Assembly: GCA_900100325.1 (NCBI GenBank)
Contig: LT629697.1
Coordinates: forward strand, 2,725,423-2,789,422
Origin: Frankineae bacterium MT45
GTDB taxonomy: Bacteria; Actinomycetota; Actinomycetes; Mycobacteriales; Jatrophihabitantaceae
DNA: 64,000 nucleotides
Reading direction: 5' to 3'
Positions 39,764 to 49,690 of the stretch are shown here, in pieces. Numbering within the stretch: the first letter of the stretch is position 1; each line of letters opens with the position of its first letter. The notes under the pieces are model-generated. The model made no database searches. It was given only the letters and a program-made list of their open reading frames with translations, and was not told the DNA's origin. The translations under genes were made by a program, and so were the position numbers.

Positions 39764-40531
39764 ATGCCTCTGACTCCGGAGAGCGCCGCCGAAGCGGTGT
39801 TCAGCCAGCTGGTTCTCGACCGCTCGACGCCCGTCCCGCTCTATTTCCAGCTCGCCCAGCAGCTCGAACGAGCGATCCTGGACGGCCGCCTGACGCCGGG
39901 TATGCGCGTCGAGACCGAGCTCGATCTGGCCGCGCGATTGGGCATGTCCCGCCCCACGGTGAGACATGCCATGGAGTACCTCGTCGACAAGGGCGTGATC
40001 GTGCGACACCGTGGCGCCGGGACGCGCGTCGTCTCCAATCAGATGCGCCGACCGCTCGAACTGAGCAGCCTCTACGACGACCTGCTGCAGAGCGGCAAGA
40101 CCCCGAGCACGAAGGTCATCACGAATCGAATTCGCGCCGCATCCCCTGAAATTTCCGGGGCATTGCAGATCGAGCTGGGCGAAGCCGTCATCGAGATCGT
40201 TCGCCTGCGCGGCGCCATGGGGCAGGCCATCGCCCGGATGACCAACTACCTGCCGAAGCACATCGGCGAGATGAGCTCAACGGCGCTGGAGGAGCGCGGT
40301 CTCTACGCGATCATGCGCGAACGCGGCGTCGGGCTGCACACAGCGAATCAGGCGATCGGCGCCCGCACGGCGACGGCCGCTGAGGCTCGGCTGCTGGACG
40401 AGCGGCGCAATGCGGCGCTGCTCACCATGCAGCGGACGACTCACGATCACCGCGGCGCCATCGTCGAGTACGGCACCCATATCTACGCCGCCAGTCGTTA
40501 CAGCTTCGAGCTCTCGCTGCACGCCGGCTGA
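39764..40531 (+). CDS. GntR/HutC-type regulator, likely controlling the inositol operon
   Basis: A 255-residue transcription factor. Winged helix at about residues 20-90 (PVPLYFQLAQQLERAIL, then ETELDLAARLGMSRPTVRHAMEYLVDKG) and a C-terminal UTRA ligand domain (about 100-250: SSLYDDLLQSGKTPST, LRGAMGQAIARMTNYLP, DHRGAIVEYGTHIY). Divergent from mmsA, so it probably represses the operon and itself and is released by an inositol intermediate; this is inferred from position. Confidence 0.88.
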   Translation: MPLTPESAAEAVFSQLVLDRSTPVPLYFQLAQQLERAILDGRLTPGMRVETELDLAARLGMSRPTVRHAMEYLVDKGVIVRHRGAGTRVVSNQMRRPLELSSLYDDLLQSGKTPSTKVITNRIRAASPEISGALQIELGEAVIEIVRLRGAMGQAIARMTNYLPKHIGEMSSTALEERGLYAIMRERGVGLHTANQAIGARTATAAEARLLDERRNAALLTMQRTTHDHRGAIVEYGTHIYAASRYSFELSLHAG

Positions 40532-40542
40532 CCCGAAAGGCA

Positions 40543-42636
40543 CTAGAAGATCTCGGCCGGATCCAACTCAATCTTTACAGGATCGGTGGCCTTTCGGGCT
40601 GAGCGAACGGCCGCAGCCGCCTTCAGTGCCGCCGCCAACTCCCCGCCCGACATCCGCGCGGAGCGGATCATCGATCGCTGCGGCGCCTCTTCACCGCCGG
40701 GCGAGACCGGTGCCTCCTCCACTGAGATGGTGCCGATCACCTCAGAGTTCACCGGCAACTCAACCAGTTGAAGCAGCTCCTCAACCGCGCGGGCCGGGCC
40801 GGTGAGCTTGGCCAGTCGGGCGTAGGGCGGAAAGCGCAGGGCATGGCGGTCGGGCAGCTCACGTTCGGCGTAGCCCGACGGGTCCCAACGGATCAGCGCC
40901 TGCACCACCGGAAGCGATGAGTCGGCGACCACGACGACCTCGCCGTCCGAGCGCACCAGGGCAACCGCGTTGGCCCATCGGCGCAGCGCCTCCTCGCCCG
41001 CGTCGAGTTCGGGGCGCGACAGCGCGGACCAGGCGTCGAGGAGCAGCGCGGCGCCGTACCCACCCTCGGGAACCGGCTCGGCGCCCGGGGTTGCGATGAC
41101 GATCTGCGGCTGCGCCGGCACCTCGTCGAGGATCGAGTCGCCTCCGGAGTGCCGGATCACGGTGCCGGCGAACATCCGCCCGAACTCCTCCGCCGTCCGG
41201 GCCGAGCCCGTCACCACCGCCCGCAGTCGCGGTGACCCACAACGGGGGCAGGTCCAGTCGACCGCCGGGCGTCCGCACCAGCGGCAGGCCGCGCCACGGC
41301 CACCTGACCCGATGGCCAGCGGACCTGAACACGTGGCGCAGCGCGCCGGAGTACGGTCCCGGGCGCAGGCCAGCGCCGGGACGTAACCGCGGCGCGGCAC
41401 CTGTACCAGCACCGGCCGCCCGGCCGCCAGTGCGCTTCGAGCGGCTCGGATGGCGAGGCTGGGCACCCGGGCGCTGCTGGCCGCTGCGTCCCGGGCCGCC
41501 TCGAAGTCGTCGCCGACGGCGGCTATCCGCGGGGCGGCGGCCCGGATGACGGTGCGGTCGGCCGTCAGCTCGTGTCCCCAGCGGCTCTGCACCAGATAGG
41601 CGGCCTCGGCGGTGCGGCTGTAGCCACCGACGAGCAGGCCGGCCTGTGACTGACCGGAGCGCAGCACCAGCACGTCACGCACATGGGGGTACGGGGCCCG
41701 AGGCTCGTGATGCAGGTCGTCGCCGTCGTCCCAGACCGCCACCAGGCCGAGGTTCATCACCGGCGCGAACGCGGCCGAACGGGTCCCGATCACCGCCCGC
41801 ACGTCACCCCGCAGCACCGAGAGCCAGCGCCGGTACCGCTGCTCCGGGCCGAGATCAGCCGAGAGCGCCACGTGCTGTCCGGGTCCGAGGAGCGCCGTCA
41901 TGGCGGAGTCGAGCCGGCTCAGATCGCGAGCGTCCGGAACGACGAGAATGACGCCGCGGCCGACGGCCAGGCTCTGGTGCGCGACCTCGGCCAGCCGGTG
42001 CGGCCAGGATTCTCCCGGCAGCGCGCTCCAGATCGCCCGTGGTGCGCCCCCTTCGGCCAGCGACGTCAAGAAGCCTGTGGCACTGGCATACCGGGACCAG
42101 CCGGTGGCTCCGATCGACAGCGGCGCCGGTGCGACGGCCGGTTGGGGTCTCGGAGCGCTCTCGGCCCGCGCGTGGCGCCCCGGCACGCCGAGACGAACCA
42201 CGTCGACGAAGTTGCCGGCCCAGCGATCGGCCACGCTGCGAAACAGCCGAATCGTGGCCTCGGTGAGAACCGGTTCCGCCCCGATCGCCCGCTCGATGAA
42301 CGCCAGCCGCCCGTCATGGTCGCTCGACTCGACGCGCTCGAGGACGTAGGCATCGACGAGACGGCCTGAGAAGCGCACTCGGACCCGTGAGCCGGCGGCG
42401 ATCTGGGCGTCCAGGTCGTCGGGGACCAGGTAGTCGAAGAGACGGTCGAGGTGGGGCAGGGGCACATCCACCATCAACCGGGCGACCGGCGCCGCTGCGG
42501 CCGGGGTGCGGCCGCTTCGAGTCGTCGCAGCGGCAGAACGCACCCGACGGGACCCGCTGCGGGCCCCGTCGGATGCGTTCGAAGGTTCTGTCACGGTTGT
42601 CGGCACGTCATTGGCTTCTCGGCTGACGCGCTGCAT
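40543..42636 (-). CDS. priA: Primosomal protein N' PriA, helicase-degenerate actinobacterial type
   Basis: Replication-restart protein, 697 residues. The N-terminal 3'-DNA-binding domain (VPLPHLDRLFDYLVPDDL, from about residue 55) and the central zinc-binding cysteines (about 430-475, patterns CATC, CRWC, CPRC) are clear. The helicase motifs are lost: the place of Walker A reads GESWPHRLAE (about 208-217) without GKT, and the DEEH box reads DDGD (303-306). Actinobacterial PriA proteins are known to lack helicase motifs. The first 50 residues are low-complexity, so the true start may be near 42474. Confidence 0.9.
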   Translation of the reverse strand: MQRVSREANDVPTTVTEPSNASDGARSGSRRVRSAAATTRSGRTPAAAAPVARLMVDVPLPHLDRLFDYLVPDDLDAQIAAGSRVRVRFSGRLVDAYVLERVESSDHDGRLAFIERAIGAEPVLTEATIRLFRSVADRWAGNFVDVVRLGVPGRHARAESAPRPQPAVAPAPLSIGATGWSRYASATGFLTSLAEGGAPRAIWSALPGESWPHRLAEVAHQSLAVGRGVILVVPDARDLSRLDSAMTALLGPGQHVALSADLGPEQRYRRWLSVLRGDVRAVIGTRSAAFAPVMNLGLVAVWDDGDDLHHEPRAPYPHVRDVLVLRSGQSQAGLLVGGYSRTAEAAYLVQSRWGHELTADRTVIRAAAPRIAAVGDDFEAARDAAASSARVPSLAIRAARSALAAGRPVLVQVPRRGYVPALACARDRTPARCATCSGPLAIGSGGRGAACRWCGRPAVDWTCPRCGSPRLRAVVTGSARTAEEFGRMFAGTVIRHSGGDSILDEVPAQPQIVIATPGAEPVPEGGYGAALLLDAWSALSRPELDAGEEALRRWANAVALVRSDGEVVVVADSSLPVVQALIRWDPSGYAERELPDRHALRFPPYARLAKLTGPARAVEELLQLVELPVNSEVIGTISVEEAPVSPGGEEAPQRSMIRSARMSGGELAAALKAAAAVRSARKATDPVKIELDPAEIF

Positions 42637-42672
42637 CAGCCGAGAGGCACACGTCGCGCCGGACGGCCTTGC

Positions 42673-43866
42673 TCAGCCGTTGGCGAGCTTCGCCAACTGC
42701 TCGGCGCGGTCGGTGCGCTCCCAGGTGAACTCGGGCAGCTCGCGACCGAAGTGACCGTACGCCGCGGTGGCGGCGTAGATCGGGCGCTTCAGATCCAGGT
42801 CGCGGATGATCGCGGCCGGACGGAGATCGAAGGTTTGCGAGATCGCCTCGGCGATGCGCTCGGGGTCAACCGTCTCGGTGCCGAAGGTCTCGATGAAGAG
42901 ACCGACCGGCTCGGCCTTGCCGATCGCGTAGGCGACCTGGACCTCAACCTTGCTGGCCAGCTTCGCCGCGACAACGTTCTTGGCGACCCAGCGCAGTGCG
43001 TAGGCCGCGGAGCGGTCGACCTTCGACGGGTCCTTGCCCGAGAACGCGCCACCGCCGTGACGGGCGTAGCCGCCGTAGGTGTCGACGATGATCTTGCGGC
43101 CGGTGAGGCCGGCGTCGCCCATCGGGCCGCCGATCTCGAAGCGCCCGGTCGGGTTCACCAGCAGGCGGTAACCCTCGGTGTCGATGCCGAGCGAGTTGAT
43201 CTCCGGAGCAACGACGAGCTCGGCGATGTCCGGCTTGAGCAGGGTGTCGAGGTCGATGTCGGCGGCGTGCTGGCTGGAGACGACGACGGTGTCCAGACGG
43301 GTCGGCTTGCCGTCGATGTACTCGATGGTGACCTGGGTCTTGCCGTCCGGGCGGAGGTAGGCGACTGAACCGTCCTTGCGGACGGCGGAGAGTCGCCGCG
43401 ACAGCCGGTGCGCGAGCGCGATCGGCAGCGGCATGAGCTCAGGGGTCTCGTCGCAGGCGAAGCCGAACATCAGTCCCTGGTCGCCGGCGCCCTGCTTGTC
43501 CAGCGGGTCCTCGTCACCCTCGACGCGGGCCTCGTAGGCGTCGTCAACACCCTGCGCGATGTCCGGCGACTGTGCGCCGATCGCGATGTTCACGCCACAC
43601 GAAGCACCGTCGAAGCCCTTGCGCGAGGAGTCGTAGCCGATCTCGAGGATGCGCTCACGCACGATCGTCGCGATGTCGACGTAGGCGTCGGTGGTCACCT
43701 CACCGGCGACGTGGACCTGGCCGGTGGTGATGAGCGTCTCGACGGCTACGCGGCTGGACGGGTCTTGCGCCAGGAGGGCATCCAGGATCGAGTCGCTGAT
43801 CTGGTCAGCGATCTTGTCCGGGTGCCCTTCGGTGACGGATTCGGACGTGAAAAGGCGGCGAGTCAC
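42673..43866 (-). CDS. metK: S-adenosylmethionine synthetase
   Basis: Makes SAM from methionine and ATP. It has 397 residues from the GTG at 43866 ([25 protein letters not shown]), the family N-terminus, with GGAGAA just before; a TTG six codons earlier is also open. Signatures [16 protein letters not shown] (methionine/ATP site) and [19 protein letters not shown] (phosphate loop) are present. Follows coaBC on the same strand after 232 bp. Confidence 0.97.
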   Translation of the reverse strand: MTRRLFTSESVTEGHPDKIADQISDSILDALLAQDPSSRVAVETLITTGQVHVAGEVTTDAYVDIATIVRERILEIGYDSSRKGFDGASCGVNIAIGAQSPDIAQGVDDAYEARVEGDEDPLDKQGAGDQGLMFGFACDETPELMPLPIALAHRLSRRLSAVRKDGSVAYLRPDGKTQVTIEYIDGKPTRLDTVVVSSQHAADIDLDTLLKPDIAELVVAPEINSLGIDTEGYRLLVNPTGRFEIGGPMGDAGLTGRKIIVDTYGGYARHGGGAFSGKDPSKVDRSAAYALRWVAKNVVAAKLASKVEVQVAYAIGKAEPVGLFIETFGTETVDPERIAEAISQTFDLRPAAIIRDLDLKRPIYAATAAYGHFGRELPEFTWERTDRAEQLAKLANG

Positions 43867-44098
43867 AGCTTCTCCGTGTGTCAATGTCTCGTGGGACGGG
43901 ATTGGTCAGATGTCTAGCTGGTCTTGCTGAAGTGCTGGGTGCAGCTCGAAGCGAGACGCTCGACCTGCGTTTTCCGGTTGAACTCTAGCCGGTTGGTGGG
44001 AAAACCCTGGCATCGCCACTTGCGCAGCACGGCCCGCCGGGGCCCGTTCGCGGCCGTGGAAAGCGTTCCCGACGCCCTCACCGAGGATGATGTCGGCT
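43867..44098 (-). other. Leader region between coaBC and metK
   Basis: 232 bp holding some GC-rich inverted stretches (for example CCGGTTGAACTCTAGCCGG-like pairing near 43976) and a CCGGCGGGCC-rich block near 44035. I looked for a SAM riboswitch and saw no convincing match to SAM-I/IV or SAM-II cores. It probably holds the metK promoter, which I cannot place with confidence. Confidence 0.3.
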
Positions 44099-45325
44099 TC
44101 ACCACAGACCCGCGACCGCGTCCCACACCGCGGCCGCGAAGAGGTTCTTCGGGCCGGCCTCGATGGTCCGCTCGCTGCCGTCGGCACCCAGGATCACTCC
44201 GGCGTTGTCGTCGCGGCCGAACGCCTTGTCAGCGCCGACGGCGTTCACCACCAGGAGATCGCAGCGCTTGCGGGCTAGCTTCTGCCGTCCGTGGTAAAGC
44301 ACGTCGCCCTGCTCGTCACCGGTCTCAGCGGCGAACCCGACGAGCACCTGCCCGGGCCGGCGGGTGGCGACCAATTCGGCGAGCACGTCCGGATTCTTCT
44401 CCAACTGCACCGGCGCCGGCTCGTCGTCGGACTTCTTGATCTTGAAGGCGCCGGCATTCACGGGACGGAAGTCGGCGACGGCGGCCGCCATCACCACCAC
44501 GTCGGCCGATGCGGCAGCTTTGAGAACCGCGTCGTGCAACTGCGCCGCTGTCCCGACCCGGGTCACCTCGACACCAGCCGGCGTCGGGAGATCGACATTG
44601 GCCGCGACGAGCGTGACTTTGGCCGCGCCCCGAGCCGCGGCGACGGCGGCCAGCGCATAGCCCTGCTTCCCGGAGGAGGCATTACCCAGAAAGCGCACCG
44701 GATCCAGCGGCTCGCGGGTTCCGCCGGCGCTGATCAGCACGCTGCGGCCGACCAGGTCCATCGGCAGCGCGTCAGAGCGGGCCAGCAGCAGCTGCGCCGC
44801 GCGGAGGATCTCCAGCGGTTCGGGCATGCGCCCCTTGCCGGTGTCGGCTCCGGTCAGCCGGCCACTGGCCGGCTCCAGCACCGTCGCCCCACGCTGGCGC
44901 AGAGTTGCCACGTTGGCTACGGTGGCGGGGTGCTCCCACATCTCGGTGTGCATGGCCGGGACGAAGAGCACCGGGCAGCGGGCCGTGAGCAGCGTGTTGG
45001 TGAGTAGGTCGTCGGCCAGCCCGTTGGCGGCTCGGGCCAGCAGGTCGGCGGTGGCCGGAGCCACGACGACGATGTCGGCCGCCCGGCCCAGCTGTACATG
45101 TGGCACGTCCTCGGCGCCGGACCAGACGTCGGTGGCCACCGGGTTATGCGACAGCGCGGCCCAGGTGGGCACCCCGACGAACTTGAGGGCGGAGTCGGTG
45201 GGTACGACGACGACGTCGTGCCCGGCCTCGACGAACTTGCGCAGCGCATCGGCGACCTTGTAGGCGGCGATTCCACCGCCTACGCCGAGGACGACGCGAG
45301 CCGCAGCGGCATCACCGCTACTCAT
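44099..45325 (-). CDS. coaBC: Phosphopantothenoylcysteine decarboxylase / phosphopantothenate-cysteine ligase
   Basis: Two steps of coenzyme A synthesis in one protein of 408 residues. CoaC half (about 1-185): VVLGVGGGIAAYKVADALR, VVAPATADLLARAANGLADDLL and the substrate-binding PAMHTEMW with ATVANVATL; the flavin site and the catalytic Cys region (GKGRMPEP) follow. CoaB half (about 195-408): VLISAGGTREPLDPVRFLGNASSGKQGYALA and KIKK, AAVADFRPV. Lies between rpoZ (76 bp upstream) and metK. Confidence 0.95.
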   Translation of the reverse strand: MSSGDAAAARVVLGVGGGIAAYKVADALRKFVEAGHDVVVVPTDSALKFVGVPTWAALSHNPVATDVWSGAEDVPHVQLGRAADIVVVAPATADLLARAANGLADDLLTNTLLTARCPVLFVPAMHTEMWEHPATVANVATLRQRGATVLEPASGRLTGADTGKGRMPEPLEILRAAQLLLARSDALPMDLVGRSVLISAGGTREPLDPVRFLGNASSGKQGYALAAVAAARGAAKVTLVAANVDLPTPAGVEVTRVGTAAQLHDAVLKAAASADVVVMAAAVADFRPVNAGAFKIKKSDDEPAPVQLEKNPDVLAELVATRRPGQVLVGFAAETGDEQGDVLYHGRQKLARKRCDLLVVNAVGADKAFGRDDNAGVILGADGSERTIEAGPKNLFAAAVWDAVAGLW

Positions 45326-45402
45326 GAGTCACCGCCTTCACCGTCGAGAACGGTCGGATCTGACCTGCCGGCGCAGGCAGCAGGTGGCCAAGCGGTGATC
45401 GA

Positions 45403-45666
45403 TCAGCCTTCGGAGGGCTTGAACTCGATCAGATCGGTGTTGATCTCGCGCAGCGCGATGGAGAGCGGCTTCTCCTGCGGCGCGGTGTCGACGAGGGGTC
45501 CGACGTACTCCAGGAGCCCGTCGCCGAGCTGGCTGTAGTAGGCGTTGACCTGGCGGGCCCGCTTGGCGGCGATGATGACCAGCGCGTACTTCGACTGGGT
45601 GCGGTCGAGCAGCTCGTCGATCGGCGGATTGGTGATGCCTTCAGGCGCGGACACGATTCCGGACAC
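45403..45666 (-). CDS. rpoZ: RNA polymerase omega subunit
   Basis: An 87-residue subunit that helps assemble RNA polymerase around beta-prime. It contains [34 protein letters not shown], the conserved omega core, and the actinobacterial C-terminal [22 protein letters not shown] start at 45666 with GAAGG upstream. Gap of 143 bp to gmk, enough for its own promoter. Confidence 0.96.
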   Translation of the reverse strand: MSGIVSAPEGITNPPIDELLDRTQSKYALVIIAAKRARQVNAYYSQLGDGLLEYVGPLVDTAPQEKPLSIALREINTDLIEFKPSEG

Positions 45667-45809
45667 TAAACAACCTTCTCAATTCTCGTCATTGCTGCAG
45701 GCAGAACCTGGAACTGCAGCCTTCTATCTCGCAAGTACAGCGCACCCTGTCAGGCCCAATTGTCAGCCCCGTCAAAGGGCAAGCCCTGGGCACGCGCGAG
45801 TTAGGGGTG

Positions 45810-46370
45810 TTATTTGGTGCAGACAGACTCGATCAATGATACCAACTGGGCCGCAGTCTCGCTGACATCGTCATTGACGACGATCGTGTCGAATTCGCCC
45901 CCGGCATCCAATTCGACCTTGGCCCTCGCCAGCCGGGCGTCGATGACGTCGGTGGATTCGGTGCCCCGGCCGATGAGCCGGCGCTCCAGTTCGGCCCATG
46001 AGGGGGGCGCCAGGAAGACGAATTGGGCATCCGGCATCGCCTCACGGACCTGCCGGGCGCCCTGAAGTTCGATCTCCAGCAGCGTCGGCAGCCGCTGCTC
46101 CAACCGGCGCAGCACAGGCTCCCGTGGGGTGCCGTACAGATTTCCGGCGAACTCGGCGTACTCGAGGAGGGCCGAATCGCGGATCAGGCCTTCGAAGCGC
46201 TCCCGGTCGACGAAGTTGTACTCGACGCCGTCGCGCTCACCGGGGCGCGGCTTGCGGGTGGTGGCCGAGACCGAGACCCAGATCTGCGGGTAGGCCTGCC
46301 TGATCGCCGCAACCACAGTCCCCTTGCCGACGCCGGACGGTCCGGAGAGCACTGTGAGTCGAGCGGTCAT
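45810..46370 (-). CDS. gmk: Guanylate kinase
   Basis: Phosphorylates GMP/dGMP. From ATG 46370 the protein has 186 residues: P-loop [11 protein letters not shown] (8-18), GMP-binding [22 protein letters not shown] and the lid region [13 protein letters not shown]. The long upstream open frame is antisense to the neighbouring reductase and is not used. TATCTT on the minus strand (46378-46383) ends seven bases before the ATG, and no Shine-Dalgarno is present, so the mRNA is likely leaderless. Confidence 0.96.
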   Translation of the reverse strand: MTARLTVLSGPSGVGKGTVVAAIRQAYPQIWVSVSATTRKPRPGERDGVEYNFVDRERFEGLIRDSALLEYAEFAGNLYGTPREPVLRRLEQRLPTLLEIELQGARQVREAMPDAQFVFLAPPSWAELERRLIGRGTESTDVIDARLARAKVELDAGGEFDTIVVNDDVSETAAQLVSLIESVCTK

Positions 46371-46458
46371 GATCGGGAAGATACCGCGCTGGCGGGCACA
46401 AGGTGAACTCGAACAGCCACCGAGTGACGTCATCGAGACGACCGGTAGCGTCGCCGCC
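46371..46458. promoter_or_regulatory. Divergent leaderless promoters for gmk and the aldo/keto reductase
   Basis: TATCTT on the minus strand (46378-46383) stands seven bases before the gmk ATG, and TAGCGT on the plus strand (46446-46451) stands seven bases before the reductase ATG. Both follow the -10/start-codon spacing of leaderless transcripts. This 88-bp divergent region replaces the mihF-gmk junction common in relatives. Confidence 0.6.
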
Positions 46459-47406
46459 ATGGCTGATATCGAATTCCGTCGGTTGGGGAACTCAGGACTG
46501 GTCGTCTCGGACGTGGGCCTGGGGTGCAACAACCTCGGGTTCAAATTGGACGCCGACGAGAGCCGCGAGGTCGTGCACGCCGCCCTGGACGCCGGTATCA
46601 CGCTCTTCGACACGTCGGACTCCTACGGCCTCTCCGAGCAGCGCCTCGGCGAGTTGCTGGGCTCGGACCGCGATTCGATCGTGCTGGCCACGAAGTTCGG
46701 ATCGGATCTCAACGGCGCGAACGGTGAGGACTGGGGAGCCCGCGGGTCACGCCGCTACATCCATCGCGCGGTGGAGCGCTCCCTGCGGCTGCTGCAGACC
46801 GACTGGATCGATCTGTACCAGCTGCACCGGCCGGATCCGCAGACCCCGATCGAGGAGACCCTCTCGGCGCTCACCGATCTCGTCCACAGCGGGAAGGTGC
46901 GCTACCTCGGCCACTCGAACTTCAGCGGCTGGGAGACGGCGGACGCCGAGTGGATTGCTCGCACCCGGGGCTACGAGCGTTTCGTCAGTGCCCAGAACGA
47001 GTACAGCCTGCTCAAGCGAGGTGTCGAGACGGAGTTGGTGCCGGCCCTGCAGCAGTACGGCGTCGGACTGCTCCCGTACTTTCCGCTGGCCAGCGGAATC
47101 CTCACCGGCAAGTACCGCCGGGGCCAGGGCGCGCCGGTCGGCAGCCGTCTGCAGGCGTGGGGACGCGAGGCTCAGTTGACCGATCACGTCTTCGACATCG
47201 TGGAGAAACTCGAGTACTTCGCCAACGCCCGATCGATCTCGCTGCTTGAGGTCGCCATCGGTGGTCTGGCCGCCCAACCGACCGTCAGCAGCGTCATCGC
47301 CGGCGCCACCTCGGCGGCCCAGGTTCAGGCCAACGTCGCGGCCGGACGCTGGCGTCCGACGCCGTGTGAGCGGGAAGAACTCAGCGCCATCACCGCGACT
47401 GCCTGA
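46459..47406 (+). CDS. Aldo/keto reductase
   Basis: NADPH-dependent (beta/alpha)8 reductase of 315 residues. The catalytic tetrad is visible: D51 and Y56 in FDTSDSYG, K79 in ATKFG and H123 in YQLHRPD. Other family parts: [36 protein letters not shown], and the C-terminal cofactor part [17 protein letters not shown]. The ATG is fixed by the TAGCGT -10 seven bases upstream. It resembles the voltage-gated-channel-beta/YajO-like AKR group; substrate unknown. Confidence 0.9.
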   Translation: MADIEFRRLGNSGLVVSDVGLGCNNLGFKLDADESREVVHAALDAGITLFDTSDSYGLSEQRLGELLGSDRDSIVLATKFGSDLNGANGEDWGARGSRRYIHRAVERSLRLLQTDWIDLYQLHRPDPQTPIEETLSALTDLVHSGKVRYLGHSNFSGWETADAEWIARTRGYERFVSAQNEYSLLKRGVETELVPALQQYGVGLLPYFPLASGILTGKYRRGQGAPVGSRLQAWGREAQLTDHVFDIVEKLEYFANARSISLLEVAIGGLAAQPTVSSVIAGATSAAQVQANVAAGRWRPTPCEREELSAITATA

Positions 47407-47450
47407 GCCACTGCTACAGAGCCAAACGAAGACAGAGCCAGACGGGGCGG

Positions 47451-49598
47451 CTAGACCGGGGCCGGCACGGGTTCGCGAGGCTCCTCGTCCTCCGAATGCG
47501 GGTAGGACGGCTCGACTCGGAGCACCCTGGCAACCGCCCCGGGCAGGTACCAGTTCCAGGACCCGAAGAGCGACACCAGCGACGGCACCAGCACCGCCCG
47601 CACCACCGTCGCGTCGAGCAGGATGCCGAAGCCCAACCCGGTTGCCAGCACCTTCAGGTCGGTTCCCGGGCCCGAGGCCAGCGCGGCGAAGGCGAGGAAG
47701 AGGATGAGGGCCGCACTGGTGACCAGGCGCCCGGTCCGCCCGACGCCTTCGATCACGGCCTCGTCGGTCGAGCGCGGCGTGTCGTACTCCTCCCGGATGC
47801 GGGACAGGATGAAGACCTCGTAGTCCATCGACAATCCGTAGAGGAACGCGAAGACCATCAGCGGAATCCAGAAGGTGACCGCCGCCGTGCCGACGATTCC
47901 GAAGACCGTTTCGGAGCCGTGGCCCTGCTGCCAGAAGATCACCATCAGCCCCAGCGTCGCCCCCAACGAGACCAGGTTCAGCACGACGGCCTTCACCGGG
48001 AGTAGGAGCGATCGGAAGGCTCGGGCCAGGAGCACGTAGGTCAGCACCGCGATGATCAGCAGCATGAGCGGGAAGTTGCCGTAGACGGCGTGCAGGAAGT
48101 CGATCTGGGCGGCACCGACGCCGGCCACCCCCACCACCCCGGGCATACCCGACACCGCGGATTTCACCCGTTTGACCACGCCGACGCTCTGCGAGTTCAC
48201 CGTCTCGCTGTCGGGGACGACCACCACGACAGTCCGTCCCTGGCTGGTGCTATCGGCAGCGGTGGAGATCCAGACGTGCCGGACGCCGGGAACCTGCGCG
48301 ACCCGGTCGGCGACGCTCTGGGCCTGGCCGGACTCGACCAGTACCTCCATCGGGGTGAGCGTACCGGTGGAGACACCGCCCTTCTCCAGCGTCTGGAGGG
48401 CCTCATAGGCCGGGCCGTTCTTGGCCAGCGACCCGGACGAGGCCAGCCCGATTCGGATCCCAGTGAAGACGCTGATGAGCGCGAAGAGCACGACCAGCGC
48501 TGACCCGGCGGCGATCCACCGGCGGCGCACGATCATGGCCGTCCACCGACTCCAGAAGCGACTGGCCCGGTTCTCGTGCCGCAAGCGCGGCCAGTCGACC
48601 TTGGGCCCGATGCCTCCCAGGATCGCCGGGGTCAGGGTCAGCGTCGTCAGGACGCTGGCCAGCGGGATGAGCGCGCCGCCGTAGCCAAGGCTGCGCATGA
48701 AGGGCACCGGAAGCACGACGAGGGCGAGCAGCCCGATGGCGACCGTGACCCCGCTGAAGAGCACCGCATGCCCGGCCGTCTGCATCGCGACGACGACCGC
48801 GTCGTGGTTGTCCCGGCCGCTGTCGCGCTCCTCCCGCCAACGGGTGACCAGCAGCAGCGAGTAGTCGATCGCCACACCCAGCCCGATCAGGGCGATGAGG
48901 AACTGCACGATGAACGAGACGTCGGTGAGGTAGGTGATCGGCAGCAGCATCAGGAACGTCGTCAGGATCGAGACGGCGGCAACGACGAGCGGCAGCAGAG
49001 CGAGGAAGGAGGCGAAGACGAAGGCGAGCACGATCAGCGCCCCGAGTGCGCCGATCAAGGTCTCCGCGAGCACGCCGGGGCCGCTGCTCGAATCGCCGAC
49101 GGCGAGAACGTCCTCCCCCGTCACCCCAATCACCGCGCCCGGTGGCGCCGCCGCCTCCGCTGCGGCCCGGATCTCGGCGGTGGGCAGCTTGGCAGTGGGT
49201 GACGGGTTGGACGGGTAGAAGAGCATCGCGTAGGCCGTCCGGCCGTCGCTCGTGGTGAAGGCGCCGTCGTTGGTGTTGGCGCCATCCAGGATCCGGACCT
49301 TCGGAACGGCCTCCGAGACGGCGGTGAAGACCTTCTGCACCGCGGCCTCATTCCCGCTGACCTGCTGCCCGGGCGGCAGGGTGACGGTGATCAGGTAGGG
49401 ATTGGTGTCGCCGCCGTTGCCCAGGGCAGCCTTGATCTGGTTCGCGGTCTCGGTGCCGGGTTGGCCCGGGAGCGAGAAGTCGATGGTGAGTCGCCCGGTG
49501 GTCTTCCCGGCCGTCGCCGCGCCGACCACGAAGACGAGCCCCCAGAACACGAGGACCCAGCGGCGGTGCCGCAGGACGAATTCAGCCAGGCGACCCAT
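47451..49598 (-). CDS. MMPL/RND-superfamily transporter
   Basis: A 715-residue inner-membrane exporter with about 12 helices in two repeats. Each half has one N-terminal helix, a large outside loop (about 35-175 and 370-510) and five helices. The proton-relay Asp-Tyr pairs are at GLGVAIDYSLLL (first half) and YGLSMDYEVFIL (second half), followed by SRIREEYDTPRSTDEAVIEG. Actinobacterial MmpL proteins export lipids, siderophores or drugs; no lipid-synthesis genes are adjacent to indicate the cargo. Converges with the aldo/keto reductase. Confidence 0.92.
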   Translation of the reverse strand: MGRLAEFVLRHRRWVLVFWGLVFVVGAATAGKTTGRLTIDFSLPGQPGTETANQIKAALGNGGDTNPYLITVTLPPGQQVSGNEAAVQKVFTAVSEAVPKVRILDGANTNDGAFTTSDGRTAYAMLFYPSNPSPTAKLPTAEIRAAAEAAAPPGAVIGVTGEDVLAVGDSSSGPGVLAETLIGALGALIVLAFVFASFLALLPLVVAAVSILTTFLMLLPITYLTDVSFIVQFLIALIGLGVAIDYSLLLVTRWREERDSGRDNHDAVVVAMQTAGHAVLFSGVTVAIGLLALVVLPVPFMRSLGYGGALIPLASVLTTLTLTPAILGGIGPKVDWPRLRHENRASRFWSRWTAMIVRRRWIAAGSALVVLFALISVFTGIRIGLASSGSLAKNGPAYEALQTLEKGGVSTGTLTPMEVLVESGQAQSVADRVAQVPGVRHVWISTAADSTSQGRTVVVVVPDSETVNSQSVGVVKRVKSAVSGMPGVVGVAGVGAAQIDFLHAVYGNFPLMLLIIAVLTYVLLARAFRSLLLPVKAVVLNLVSLGATLGLMVIFWQQGHGSETVFGIVGTAAVTFWIPLMVFAFLYGLSMDYEVFILSRIREEYDTPRSTDEAVIEGVGRTGRLVTSAALILFLAFAALASGPGTDLKVLATGLGFGILLDATVVRAVLVPSLVSLFGSWNWYLPGAVARVLRVEPSYPHSEDEEPREPVPAPV

Positions 49599-49690
49599 GG
49601 GAACTCCCTCAGTTCGACGCGCGGATCAGCGAGTGTGCCGATCCTAAGCCCCGACCGGCCAAGGGAGTGTGAGCCGGCAGTGAGCGAGCC

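Noticed and set aside
43867-44098. Possible SAM riboswitch upstream of metK
   Set aside because: I found no arrangement of the conserved cores of known SAM classes in this 232-bp leader; only unspecific GC-rich pairing. A covariance-model scan would decide.
43906-44187. Open frames upstream of metK
   Set aside because: No conserved motif, overlapping the coaBC end in another frame, and weak starts; treated as chance frames.
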